Assembly: GCA_013397455.1 (NCBI GenBank)
Contig: VYZB01000122.1
Span: 174,443 to 238,442, forward strand
Length of the DNA: 64,000 nt
Direction of reading: 5' to 3'
Source of the DNA: Crotophaga sulcirostris
Taxonomy: Eukaryota > Chordata > Aves > Cuculiformes > Crotophagidae
Shown here in pieces: positions 40,225-53,049 of the stretch. The notes beneath the pieces are model-generated. The model was not told the DNA's origin. It saw only the letters and a list, made by a program, of their open reading frames with translations, and made no database searches. The position numbers were made by a program, and so were the translations under genes. Each line of letters starts with the position of its first letter. Position 1 is the stretch's first letter.

Positions 40225-40582
40225 ATTCTGAGGGGGGGCCCTCAAAGCAGTTTGCTGTTTCATCGCAACGGAAGGAGAGCAGGCACTGATCTCTTCTCTC
40301 TGGTGACCAATGATAGGACTCAAAGGAATTGCAGGAAGATGTGCCAGGGGAGGTTATGGTTGGATATTAGCAAAAGGTTCTTCACTCAGAGGGTGGTGGA
40401 GCACCGGGACAGCTCCTCAGAGAAGCAGTCAGGGCACCAAGCCTGACAATATTCCAAAAGCATTTGGACAATGCGCTCAGACACATGGCGTGAATGTTGG
40501 GATTGTCCTACTCAGGGAGCGGAGTGGGACTCCAGAATCCTTGTGGGTCCCTTCCATTCTGTGATTCTGTGAGTCTGTAATT
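40225..40582 (+). mobile_element. CR1 LINE 3' fragment
   Basis: The plus strand contains TGATCTCTTCTCTCTGGTGA, GGGGAGGTTATGGTTGGATA, AAAAGGTTCTTCACTCAGAG, GGTGGTGGAGCACCGGGACA and GGGTCCCTTCCATTCTGTGA. Together these are the 3' untranslated end of a CR1 subfamily distinct from the one at 14028. About 360 bp remain, with no complete ORF. The two overlapping short frames at 40252-40564 are translations of this untranslated region. Confidence 0.9.
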
Positions 40583-43500
40583 CGTCTCAGGGGCACTGAG
40601 ATGCCCCTAGCCCCTTCCAAATTGCAGTAACTGCTGCTTAACCTCTTTTTGCCTGCTTGCCCAAAGAACATTTTAGCAGGTGCAAAAGCCTGTGACCTTG
40701 TTTTGGTCCTTTTGAACTAGTTTCAGCCATTTCATCCCAAAATATGGCTCCAAAACAGCATTTAAGACAAAATAAAAGGAGCAGTTTACCTGCACTTTGA
40801 AACACAGTCCTAGACAACTGTGAATCATGTTATGAAAAGGAACGAAACCAGGAGGCAATCAATATTAATCTTCGGTTCTGCATAGGTTCTTATTTTGTTA
40901 AGGAATTAAGCAGTCTGCTAGGACCTCATAACCTCATAACCTGAGATTATAATCTATCATATGTGAATTGTTGGCCTAAACTTTCTCCTGTTTATTCTAC
41001 AGCTACTTGTAGGTTCTAATGACAAACTTGTCATATTTTTGTTCCTTATGTATATTAATAAATTCAGATATTTTCCTTTTGGTGAAGATATAATGGATCC
41101 AGTTACAGTATCTTACTCAAATAATAATGCATGAGATGTCTAATCCGTGTCACCTTAATTATGCTTTACAGCACTGTTATTCAATTACTATCATATCTCA
41201 GCTAGCAACTAAGTAATTAAAGCATAAAAAAGAATTAGTGGGTTTTTTAACTCCCATTTCTGATGAACAGCTTGTATAGACTAACAAATTACATTTAGCT
41301 GCTTGTTTAAAGATTTTTCTTCCCTCTTCCCCAGAGTACAATCAGAACACCTGACATGCATTAGAAAATATAGCCACAAAACTATGTTCATTTAGGGAGG
41401 GCAAGTATAGACTAAAAAAGCAAGATGCCTTCATTTATACAAACTTTTATCAACAGAGTTCACAGCTAAACTTGAAATGCAGTTCAACACATAGAACATT
41501 AGATTTCTTGCCATAGGCATTGTTTTTAATTTGAAGGTGAAAAGCTTTTTGCTCTTGCTACAAGTTATTTTTGACAAAATTTTTTTTAAAAAAAAAATCT
41601 ATCCATTCTTATTCTTAGAATAGTCCCTGATAACATTTAGACCATACAAACGATGCAAATTTGGCCATAGGTTAGAAAGGCTTTATGCCACAAATGTTTA
41701 CCTGAGAAAATGATTTTACATTTTGTCTGATCCATCACAAAAGAGCACAAATTCTTGCTTGTAAATGATATAGTAAGATATGAATGCAGGGTAAGCATTC
41801 TACAAAACAGATACCAAATGCAGAAGATCAGACTTACAGTTTCCCCTGTTCCGATCCACTGTTGCCTAGTAGAAGGCAGAAATATTTCCTTATATTTAAG
41901 CTGAGGACTAATTCAGCCCATAAGAATTATGTTTGCTTTTTTTTCTTCTTTTGAAAGTTAGATTCTGAGCTGATATTGGAATGACTGCACGATACTGTCG
42001 TATTGAAATATTCTACAATGAATAATACTCATTAAAAAGATGCTTGCTCTGACTTTTTTTTCCTTAGGATTATCACAGGAAAAAGTAAGTATAAGTAGCT
42101 CCACAGAGTTCAGGGAAAGTTATACAAAGATACATGTTATGTAATGCTAAGCAGTTAGAGCCCAAATTTAACCAACGAGATCTACACAATTATGATAGTT
42201 ATTGAAAGATTACAGCATGGAATATTATAACGAATTCAGCAATTATCCCACATACTACATTTGTAAACATGTGCATGTACCAAAGAATTTTTACAAGTAT
42301 TTTTTGCACATGCTAAACAGTTACTTTACTTACTGTTACTAAAAGTACGTTACATTTTTTTTTAAAATGACATTTAAAAATAATTAACAACTGGCATTTA
42401 ATTTGAATGAAGTATCATGTTGGCACCCTGTCATAATGATATCCCTAGAATTGATTAATTAAGGTTAGGAGGGCTGAAAATACCAAATAAATTTTAATCT
42501 GAGATAAATTAATTTTGTTGACAGTTAAATATGACAGGAAATTGAGGGTGACAAAGTAGGTCCAGCAGCATAACAGTACAACAGACGTGTTAAACAATGC
42601 TAGAAGCAAAAGGTAAACTCTTGCACTCATTATTTTTATGTATTTCTATTTTATTTGAATTTCTACAAAATTTATATTAAAGTCTATCAAAAGATTCCAA
42701 GAACTATAGTTCTATTAATGAAGAGAAACTAAGAATACTTTTTTTTCCCAGTTTAGAAACACTGAGGTGGGGAAAAAGCCTATTCTAGACAACTATTTAT
42801 CTTATCTTGATTAACATTTCGTTTCTCAAATTTGAAGGGAAAATGTGGGTTTATTAGATGGTCTAAAAAATGGAAAGCTTGTAACTCCCTTGAAATACAC
42901 AAATTCTTAAATATTCAGGCTTCCAGAAAATGCCCCTCCAGAAAACCTCTTTTTCTTGTCAGCCTAGTTTCTGTTTCAAAGTGCAACTTCTGTGAATATC
43001 TCTGTGCATCACAGGGTGAATAGCTGTGCATCACAGGGTAAAAAGTTCAGAGAGTGGATGCAAAAAACAGGGATCCAGGATATAAGTTGGACTACACCAA
43101 CATAAAGCATTTGCTTATTGAATATAATGAATATGAAGCAATTTCCAGCACCACTCGATCTTCTGAAAATCAGTGAGAAGACAAATCTAAACAAACAACA
43201 ATAAAAGCTGAGATACCTAGTCGTGGATGAAGTCTTACTTTGGATCACTATTTTCCCCTTCCAGAGAATAAATCCTGAACAATAGTCCAGAAAAATCCCT
43301 AGCAAACAAACAAACCAACCACAGACTTTATTGTAACAAGCTCTTTATTACAGGGAAGTGCTCTAAGTTCCTCGACATACAAGCAAAAATATGTCCTAAA
43401 GCCAGTAGGGAAAAAAGGAATTACAGTTATTTTAATATCCAAGGATTTTATCAATAAGGCCAAGAGATAACTCTTTGACATTGGCTACTGTAAGAAACTC

Positions 43501-45394
43501 AAGGAAGAATCTACACTCACCTTTCACTTGGGGAAAAAAATCAATTATTAGGAATACTATACTACCTAATGCACCTGCCTAGGACTTATTCGCCTTCCCC
43601 CAATGTTAATTTTTCCTGAGATCTGTAACAAAGGTGTATGATATCCATCCAGGGAATCCTTATCAAAGAACTGAGAGGTTTCATTAAAACAGTTCCTTGA
43701 ACCTTGATATCCAAAAGATGGCTATAACTTGCTTCCTTTGGAGATTACAGAATAAAATGTTCCCACACAGCAGACCTTTGCTGGATGCCCTTGAAGCCAC
43801 TAGTTTCCATATTAATACTCAATACAGTGATGGCATCCAGTGTGCTTTGAGTAGTTTAAAAAAACAAGACCAGCATTCATAGTACTTATTTAAAGGCATT
43901 GCCAACATTATGCACTCCATTTTCACTCACAACTTATTTCTTTATCCAGCACTTCCCCAGACTACAGGAACAGCTACGAGAATACCAATGGATGCTATTT
44001 TAAAGTGGCTCCACAATATGAAATTATTTTACAAAACATTCTGAGAAGGGATATCTTAATAATGTTAACCAAGACCATGCTATGCCTCAGAAATTTAGAT
44101 GATTTCATCATGTGGAAAGCATAGATTTCTTTTCAAAGAAAAAGAAATGATAACCAGGAATTTGGTAATCACCAAATCTTAAAACTATCTGGAATAATCT
44201 TACATCAGCATTACTTTGCTTACATGCAAACTAATTTGCAAAACCAATAATTTATAAACAAAAACATAGAATATATTAAAAAAAAGTCTCTTTAATAGAA
44301 AAATCTAATTTCCAAAACACACCTCAAAAGCTGTAACATGACCACACCATCCAGTGTCACTGCATTTGCTCTGAGGTTTAGATTACGCTCAGAACTCTCA
44401 CTTCAATAATCTCAACAGGACTGTAATTTAATAAGGGCAGTCCTCTGACAAAAGATGTCACGTTGTTGAAAAAGCAACTTGAACACCATATAAAAAATTA
44501 CCTCTATATGAAAAGAAAATCTTGCTGATTACTCACTTCAGGTGTTCACATAACATCCTGCCTCAATGCCATAACTGAAAGCATCTGCTTCCTGGATGAG
44601 AGATCTTAATTTTAGAAAAAGTCATTTGAAACTACTCATTTCAGCCTTTGAAAAGTGTCACACCCTACCCCCACTCAACCCACCTACATCCTCAATGGCA
44701 AATTCCCTGTGGTTCAAATTATACTAATCGTTGCACTGGCACATGCCTAACCTCCAAATTTAAATCTTAACCATCATCTCCATGCAGCTGCCATAAATAC
44801 TTTTAAATCAAAACCTGCAACATTTTTGAATTTATATTTGTGTTTTCCAGGAGTGCAATATGCTTCATTCTGTGCACAAAATATCCTCATGGTTAGCTAC
44901 GTAGGTAAAACTGAAAAATGATTGTTCACAAAACTGACTGCACACTGACAATCAATAAAGGATAAAGTAGTCATCTTTCCATTTCTCACAAAAGGGATTA
45001 TGATATACCTGATCACTTCAGCTAGATCCTCAGGCAGGGCAACACAAAGATCTCCCAAAGAAAAGGCTGAAAACTACACTGAATGCCTCAACTATTGCCT
45101 CAAAAACAATGCTGTTCTTAAACTACATTATATATTTCTTCACTTTCTAACTCCCTGGGCTGCTCACATGTCTTTCTTTCCTCTGCATAAGTACATTAAG
45201 TATCTAAAGAGCATTATTTCTGTCTCTTTTTTCTTTCTTTCCTCTCTCTCATTTACCCCTCCTCAACATTAACAGGCTGTCTGCTTCACAGTTAATAACA
45301 GTTTACTTTTGATGATAGCTGGTATATTTCTGATTAATCCTTGAGCAGCTTGTTCTCAACTTGTATTTGATTTTGAAAACTAAAATCCAGAAAA
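40583..45394. other. unique AT-rich DNA, no gene recognised
   Basis: No gene recognised. Contains a T8-A10 tract at 41580-41597 and a 22-bp-period duplication of CTGTGCATCACAGGGT (43002-43017 and 43024-43039). Open frames are 98 codons or shorter, without domains. Confidence 0.55.
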
Positions 45395-45888
45395 ACTACA
45401 TTCACCAGCTCCCCTTCATTAATGGGCGGGTGACCTTATCATAGGAGGATATCAAATTAGTTGAAAGGGCGTTCCCTTTGTGAACCCATGTTGACTGTGT
45501 GTCCTGATTGCATAATTTTTTAAATGTCTTTCAGCAGTACCCAGTATGGTGTTCTCCATAATTTTTCAAGGAATTGAGCTTAGACTAATAAGTCTGTAGT
45601 TCCCTGTGTCTTCCTTCGTATACTTTCCATAGACTGCAATAACACTGGCAAGCTTCCAGTCAATGGGGGCCACCTCAGATTCCCAAGATCTTTGGTAGAT
45701 GATCAAGAGGGGTCCTGCCATACCATATGCTTGTGCCTTCAGTACTCTGGGATGAATCCCATCAGCTCCCATGGACTTGTGAACATGCAGCTGATACAGC
45801 TGTTCCTTTACAATTTCAGTGTCCACACTGTTCCAAAACTCATGGTCCTCTGACTGAAAGGACTGGGCAGCCAGCAACCTTCTCTATA
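45395..45888 (-). mobile_element. CR1 LINE internal fragment (reverse transcriptase region)
   Basis: The plus strand shows the reverse complement of CR1 ORF2: GGCGGGTGACCTTATCATAG, TTTGTGAACCCATGTTGACT, AGTCTGTAGTTCCCTGTGTC, CAAGCTTCCAGTCAATGGGG and GGATGAATCCCATCAGCTCC. Both the 3' end and the 5' end of the element are missing, so this is an internal piece of about 490 bp, not a simple 5' truncation. Confidence 0.9.
45566..45877 (-). pseudogene. CR1 reverse transcriptase N-terminal remnant
   Basis: A 103-codon frame contains LHVHKSMGADGIHPRVLK, then PLLIIYQRSWE, DWKLASVIAVYGK and KEDTGNYRLISLSSIP, which are the fingers and motif-1 region of a CR1 reverse transcriptase. The frame ends before the catalytic Asp motifs. 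Several conserved residues have changed (the family usually has Lys-Lys at the position of GKYTKED). It is a non-functional fragment, and the ATG is not a real start. Confidence 0.85.
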
Positions 45889-48012
45889 ATTCATATAGAA
45901 ACATAAATTTAATTGCTCGTGGGTTTATAACTCTCATGCTTTGATTAGTTAATGTACTAAGTGATTTGCAGATGCACAGCACTTAAATTACTGCAAAGTA
46001 TGCGGTTAATGGTAAGACAAAAAAAATCTCAAAATGCCAAAATCCCAATATAGCGCACTGAGTAAAAAGAACCATTGGTTTCCTTTCAACTGACCTTAAA
46101 GGGAGATTCAGATATACTACACTTCATACTGATTATAATTTTTGTCTTGAGACGACGGGATTACATTATTCCAAGGCCAAAATGTTTAACAGAATTTCTG
46201 CATTACGTTCTGCCCCAGGGCTATATATTTTCCCTGCTTAACATCTCAATCAAAAGTCCAGTTCCAAAATCTAGACTGTTATCTAAATAGTCTCATATTT
46301 TAAGCTTAAGAATATGAGCTAGAATCTGCCCAAAACTCAAAGATAACCTTTGATTAACAAGTTTTGTTTTAAGAATACTAGACTCATATAGAACTTAACT
46401 TAGAAGGCTTCCATTTTTGATATTCAGTCTGCACCCATCCAGGTGAAAACAGGCAACAATTTTTATTTTTTTTTTTTAAAAAAAAAGACAGAATATTGAT
46501 TCACCATCCAGGTATGGGTTTTTTTACCACTGGTTTCAATGATAACACCCACAGTCTGATAGCGTTACTAGACATCCAATCCTGAATTATTCAATGTAGG
46601 AAAACATTTCACACACATGAGAGTAAACATAAACAAGACTGCAAAGGCATATGTCTCAGTAACATATGAAGAGGTAGATCTTGGTAATTAAGAAAGTGAG
46701 TACCTTTTAAGGCTTGACCAAGGTTTTTTCAAGTCTAGTGCTCCTTCTTAAAAGTATGAGAAGTTAAAATGAATATAAGAAAATAATAGATATAGTTTAA
46801 GGTAACATTTTAAGTTTAGCTTAACTCTGAATTCCAGTTATTAGTAGGAACCATTCTAACTATTGAAACATTTTGCTTTCTCTCAGGCCTACATGGTTGC
46901 CAGGCAATAACATTTTGAGAATAACTTTAGTCTTAAGAGTGAAGAAAATGGCCTGGCCATTTTCTAACATTTGTTACGACCAGATGGAATAATTAGGCAA
47001 TAGATTCCCTCCATTTAGTTGAAATCAGCATTGAAAGACTACCAGTTGATTCAGATGGGTACGGTTACTCACACTGTAGGAAAAGAGACTGTGGTGAAAG
47101 AGATGAGGTACATGGGGGGAAAGTGCACTAGAGACTACCAATCTTTTAATTTGACTAGGCTGTGTAAAATTATAATGCTGAACAGAAAGCTGGCTGAAAG
47201 TTTGCAGGTGCATCACAGATAGATGAAATCAACATTTTTCTATATTGTGTTCCGTTCAAAAGCGGATGACTGTGCTGGCAGACCCATCTGGAGATGAGCA
47301 GAAACCATGTCTCCTTGTCAACCTGAGCCACCTTCAGGAGGGACAGGTCCAAACGACATGGGTCGAAGGCAAAGGAACTAAAGCATATAACAAGGAGGCT
47401 GCACAGAACCTCCACCTAGAAGCCAGGCCTGGAGGCAAGGAGCCAGCCTGGAAGAATAAAGGGTCTAAGAGCCAAGATGGTTATAAACCCATTTTGTTTT
47501 CTTCAACCATTTCTGCCTAGCATTCTCTCTATTTAAAAATAGATATGAACCAGCCCTATCAGACTCACTGTCCCCCCGTAGGATACATTTCAGAGTTTAA
47601 GAGGAGAAAACCATACCAAATACTCAGGTGAGGCACACAGACAGACATAAAGTCTTTCTACCCTTTTCTGAGCTATTGGGATGTAAGCTAGCTCCACTCC
47701 AGACACAATGTCAGAGAAGGTCCACAGCCACCCTCATTGAACTTGCCTTTCCCAGATTTCATCAGTGTAACAGAACTCTCCAGCTTTATGAGAGCTTGGA
47801 GTATGGCTTGGACTTCCTACAATACTCCAGGCCCTCAAATCATGCTGTCCCACTTGCTAGTCTACAGTTCACATAGCGGACATCCCTTGCTGGCACATTC
47901 CACGTTGTTTCCTCTTACGTTTCCTGTGCTGCACCTAGGACCTCTGTTTGACTAGGAACATGCAGGGCAATTTTGTCAGTAAACTGCTGGACGATAACCA
48001 ACAATCCATGTT
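45889..48012. other. unique DNA, no gene recognised
   Basis: AT-rich on the left, with a T12-A9 tract at 46466-46486, and becoming more GC-balanced from about 47240. The frame at 47245-47520 (plus, 91 codons) is less AT-driven than its neighbours and rich in Lys, Gly, Gln and Glu. I found no domain in it, and there is no splice or promoter evidence, so I do not call it a gene. Confidence 0.5.
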
Positions 48013-48292
48013 AAAAGCTGCAGGACACTGCAGGGGCTGGCAGGGACGTGGGGCTGGGTGCTGACCCATCAGGGTCTCCCCTGCACCCATCAGGACGGGG
48101 ACTGGCAGCCAGTGCCTGTCTCATCACCCCAGACAGAAACAGGACATTTAGGGTCACAGGAGCAGGTGGCACTGGGCACCTCCCTGTGGGTAGGGACAGA
48201 CCAAGGCCACGTCCTGGGCAGGGCGTGGGGAGCCCACAGGGAGCTGGGCAGGGACTGCCAGGCCTAGCCATGCCCTCTGGGCCCTGAGAAAT
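48013..48292. other. isolated GC-rich island
   Basis: About 280 bp of clearly GC-rich sequence (my reading: roughly 65% or more) stands between AT-rich flanks with sharp edges. It has only a handful of CpGs. Internal repetition is visible: ACCCATCAGG at 48064 and 48085, and GGGCAGGG at 48218 and 48246. Frames on both strands stay open, as expected for GC-rich DNA with few stop codons. It could be a decayed minisatellite, a fragment of an unrecognised repeat, or a processed piece of a GC-rich gene. Confidence 0.6.
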
Positions 48293-51200
48293 GCTCAGAT
48301 GCATAAAACATTGCTGAATCAGGACATACACTAGAACATGTTTATTGAAACAGTAAATGAGACCGTGCAGTGCCTTTCACTTTGCTGAACGGCTTAGTGA
48401 ATAGTTTAATTCCTGCTTGCATTTTTGGTTCCCTCTCTGTTAACTAATTCTGTTTATAGAATAATTAGATAACTACTTAATTGACACAGAAACAAAATAT
48501 AGTGTATTTCTAAATTTTTAAAATATAATTCAGCTGCTTATTAAATTGCTTTTGCACAAGTTATACCTCTTTATCTATAAAAGGAAACATAGATAAAGGA
48601 TTTAGTATTTTAAAACAGCTATGAGTACATATGTCAGATACAGTATGTGCCAGGTACGTGATTATCATTGGGGGAAAAGAACAGGTTCAAACAGTTCTCT
48701 TTCAAAAGAATTAAAAATAAGTAGATAATTCAAAAATTTGCTCCTTTGAAAAAGTCTGAACAATTTTCCTATGTCTCGTGCTCTGAAGGCAGGCAGACTT
48801 TGCTTTGTTTAAACTTTTTTAATGAAGTAAAACCCCAAGGTGAGGGGTTTTGGCTGAGAGTTCGCCGCAGCATGTCCAGTCATTATTATTCTTGTCCCAC
48901 GTAGAGAAAATGCAAATAAAGCAGTTGCAAAAGAAAAGCAATAGATTTTGCCAGTTGCATTTTGTGATTCAATATTGGTAATTTGAATTTCAACCACAAA
49001 TTCAAGTGAGCATCACACTAAAGGATCCTTGGAAAACCTTTTAGTATCCCAAAACATTAGATTTTGCATTCAGTTTTGACTGAAAGAAATTTACAGTGCA
49101 CAAAGACTTAGAGCTGTCTTTTGATTGCACATATAAAGAGACCTGCATGGACTGTATTACTGAATATGTAACGTCATTAAATATGTTCATAGCAATCTTG
49201 CCCCCAAAAGGAATATATGAATAAGTCATATAGAAGTCAAAGGCTTGCCCTTTTGGCAGATCTATAACCTGTTACTATAATATTAAACGAATTCAATAGC
49301 CATACAAAGAGAAGACTTAGACTTGAGTCTTGGGAATTGAGACTTGGAATTCATCCATAAAGCTAGATATTTAATACAGCATATTCTCAGTCTAGCATAG
49401 CAATTTATAGTTAAAATCATAATGTTTTTGAAATATTTCTCATCCAATTCAGAGGAGTCATTTTACATATATACCTGGGATGCTAAATTACCCTCACAAT
49501 TAAAAAAGTGTGCTTTATGTAATTTATAATTTCCTTCAATTTACATCACAACCACTGGATACTGCTACGTTTCCTGTTTAAAATACTACGTCTAATATTG
49601 GACGGCTTCCGTCTATGTCCTATCTATGCTGATAATTGTAGAATCAGGTCAAAATGTTACAGAGGAACAGGAAAGAACAAGTAGTAGTTCTTAGCTTGTA
49701 GATCAGTGCATAGCTCATTGCTTTAAAATATGCTTTTTGTACATTTGAGCCCTTCATAGAAATTTCGCATGCAAATTAGTTAAGTTATGTTAGAATATAG
49801 CTATTTTATCCTGCTCTTCAGTTCTACTTTTGCATATCTGAAGGGGGCAGCCACCCTGCAGAGTGTTACACAAGAACTACACTTTTAAAAATCACATTAC
49901 TGAAGGATGCATGCACTATTTTTAAACTAATATTCCACTTTAAGACCTGTGATTTAATAAAATTGATTTGAGAAATGCACATAAGACTAATCATATAGCA
50001 TACAATTTTGTATTATTAAATCTCATGACAACCACTATGTTTTGCTTAGTATGTTAGACAGACCTTTTCACTTTCGTGTGATGTAAAATCAAAAAGGCCC
50101 TATTATAGACCAGTAATGACCAAACACCTCTAATTGTCTGATGACTTGCTTCTAACTTAATGCTCTAAAAGGAAAACATTAAACTGGGCATCATATAAAA
50201 CAAATAAGAATTATTAGGAATTCACGACTTCTCTGTACAAGAGTGAATAAGTGTCAAAGGAGTAGGGTAATAGTGAAATGTTTAATTCTGTATCTTTGTT
50301 CTTTTAACAAAAATGTCACAAGAATCACATTTTCTGCAATTTTAAATGTCTAACTCATCTTTTTTTTTCATTAGCACTTTGATACAACATCAACACTTCC
50401 AAAGGTTTGTCATTTATGTAAAAACTTCCCTGATTTTTACATCTAAAATATGTTAAGATAAAATTTATTCCTCTGATTTTTACCAGCTGAAATTCTGAGT
50501 CACACAATGAGCTTAAAAATATAATCAATCGGAGTTGTTCTCAGGAATAATTAAAAAAAGATTTTTGTTAAAGGAAAACCAAACCCCTTGCCTAGGTAAA
50601 ATAATTGTTAAAATCAGCGGATGGAAAACATGTTTTGCAGTAATTTATATATTACCTGTTATATTAGCCATAGGAAGCTTTCAAAGTAATGAGTAATAGA
50701 TCAGTTAGTTTTTGTCCTCCAGATTTTGAGTAAAAGTATTTCAGTTCAAGGCTAGTGTCATTTAAGATTTTAATCTTTCTACATATTAAATATAGTGTTC
50801 TTTCTGTCTTCATCTACATTTATTTCTAGAGGTTATGACATTAGAGCAAATCTAGTTTAATCATACTGATAATTTTACATGTAAATTAATGCATGTACTC
50901 ATACAGAATTACAGCATTAGAGAATTATTAACAAAACCAATGATGGGCATTCCCCCAAGAATATGGGATCCCTAATGAGCTATAATTTGGATTTTAAATG
51001 AGAATAAAGTATCATGCCAACAGTTCTTTGAACACAGGTTGTTTTTCGAATATGTCTTCACTAGACAGAATATAACTGAAACTGAATTAATCATTTAAGT
51101 GCAGAAAATCAAATGTGTTTTAATAAAACTTGCATGACTGCTCCTTTATTTTTTTTTTTTATTAGGACAGTTCTCTTGGAAATAAAAAGTTAGAATGAAA

Positions 51201-52073
51201 AATGGTTTTAAATCTCTCTTCATATTTACTTGAAGAAGGATTAAAAATTACTTGCCTACCAATAAAACAGGTGTCCCATTTACTTGGAAACTTTAGCATA
51301 TCATGAAGATATTTACACTCAAAAATTATATACCATGGAAACTTCAAAGTGACACACACCAGCTAAATGAGATACCCTGTACTATAAAAGAAAATGGTAA
51401 AAAAGCAGAGTGAAACATGATTTTCAAATTTCAATATAATGTAACGAGAGACTAAAGGAAGGTGGCTATTTTTTGTGCTTTGTTCATGCATTGCCTTGCC
51501 ACTTTCTGTCATCACAGTAAGTGTAATGAAACAAAAATCAGGTTGAATTTTTGAATGTGACTGAATAAAGTACATGAATTAGTTAAGCATACATGAAGCA
51601 CACAGAAAGTGAAAAATCACTGTTCATGGAGCCAGTAAGAGAACCCTAAGCAGAGCCCAGATTCTCATTAGGAACTAAATTAATAATTTCCCATGGTTAA
51701 AATTGTAGAAAACCCTGTTTTGATGAAGTGTTGGAGGAAATGTGATATTATAGCAAGCAAAGAAATAGCTACTGCAGAAACAATAACCATGAAGTATAAG
51801 ATTCAGCAATAATTAGCCATATTGTCTGAAAACCTTCTGTTTGTCTTCACAATGTGAAGATGGTAATTTATGCAAAATTTTTTAAATTTTTCAGAACAAA
51901 GCTGAAGAACCAGCATGTCTGTGTTCCCACTGGGTGAGTGTTTGGAACCTGAATATAACTTACAGACACTAAGGCAAAAGCTTCCTGGTCTTAGCTGTCT
52001 ACTGCTTTCATTAATCCATTTAGACCACCTGGAGGACTGGTTTTCTTGAGAAAAAACAGCTGTATTGAGTTTG
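48293..52073. other. unique AT-rich DNA, no gene recognised
   Basis: No gene, RNA gene or recognised repeat. All frames are 92 codons or shorter, on both strands, with no domains. Confidence 0.55.
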
Positions 52074-53049
52074 TGTGGCAAGGTTTTGCTAGCAGGAGGG
52101 CTACAGGGGTGGTTTCTGTGACAAGCTGCTAGAAGTTTCCCCTATGTCCAACTGAGCCAAAACCAGCTGGTGCTGGTGATTGCCCATCAGCGACGGTGGC
52201 AGTGCTGCTGTGATAACATAGTTAAGAAAGGGGAAAAAACTGCAGTGCAACAGCAGTCAGAAGAGAGGAGTGAGAAGATATGACAGAAATAACTCAGCAG
52301 GCTACAAAGTCAGTGAAGAGGGAGGGGGAGGAAGTGCTCCAGGCACCAGAGCAGAGATTCCTCCTGCAGCCTGTGTGAAGACCACAGCAAGGCAGGCTGT
52401 CCTTTTGCAGCCCAGGAAGGTCTGTAGTGGAGCAGATATCCACTTGCAGCCCATGGAGGATCCCACGCCGGAGCAGGTGGATGTGCCTGAAGAAGGCTGT
52501 GACCCCATGAGAAATCCATTTGCTGGTAGGACTTATGACTCCATGGGGGGCCCACACTGGAGTAATTTGTGCAGAACTGTAGCCCGTGGGAAGGACTCGC
52601 GATGGAGAAGTTTGTAAAGAACTGTCTACAGCCCATGCTGGAACAGGGAAAAAGTGTTATGAGTCCTCCCTCTGAGGTGGAAGGAGTGGCAAAGACAATT
52701 TGTGATGAACTAACAGCAATCCCCCTTCCCTGTTCCCTGGGCCATTGATGGGGAGGAGGTAGAGAAAATCCAGAGTAAAGTTGAGCCTGGGAAGAATGGG
52801 GTAGGTGTTTTAAGATTCGGTTTTATGTCTCATTATCCTACTCTGATTTCATTGGCAATGAATTAAATCAATTTTCCCTGAACTGCGTCTGTTTTGCCCA
52901 TGACAGTAATTGGTGAATGATCTCTCCCTGCTGTTATCTTGACACATCAGGCTTTTGTAACATTTTCTCTCCCTTGTCCAGCTGAGCAGGGGGAGTGACA
53001 GAGCAGATTTGGTGGGCACCCAGCATCTAACCAGGGTCACTTCACCACA
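52074..53049 (+). mobile_element. bird ERV solo LTR (family B) with internal reiterations
   Basis: About 976 bp starts TGTGGCAAGG and ends TTCACCACA. Typical marks, in order, are CTGTGACAAGCTGCTAGAAG, ATCAGCGACGGTGGCAGTGC, GTGATAACATAGTTAAGAAA (a weakened TATA region), GGTTTTATGTCTCATTATCC, TCTGTTTTGCCCATGACAGT and TTGGTGGGCACCCAGCATCT. The middle carries a reiterated motif built on GCAGCCC (near 52365, 52406, 52445, 52581 and 52629). I recognise this arrangement from a widespread bird LTR, probably class III. No internal retroviral genes adjoin it, so it is solo. The open frame at 52270-52617 lies inside and is not a gene. No clear target duplication was found. Confidence 0.85.

Noticed and set aside
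40252..40564. Two overlapping frames of 64 and 84 codons, plus strand
   Set aside because: They are translations of the CR1 3' untranslated region.
47245..47520. 91-codon plus-strand frame with a less AT-driven composition
   Set aside because: No domain, no repeated support in other frames or strands, no promoter or splice context; kept only as a note in the regional entry.
48011..48331. 106-codon minus-strand frame rich in Pro, Ser and Gly
   Set aside because: Frames are open on both strands because the island is GC-rich; the composition is that of translated GC-rich repeats.
52270..52617. 115-codon open frame, plus strand, with overlapping frames on the minus strand
   Set aside because: It lies entirely within the GC-richer repeated part of an LTR, where stops are rare; it has no retroviral or host domain.
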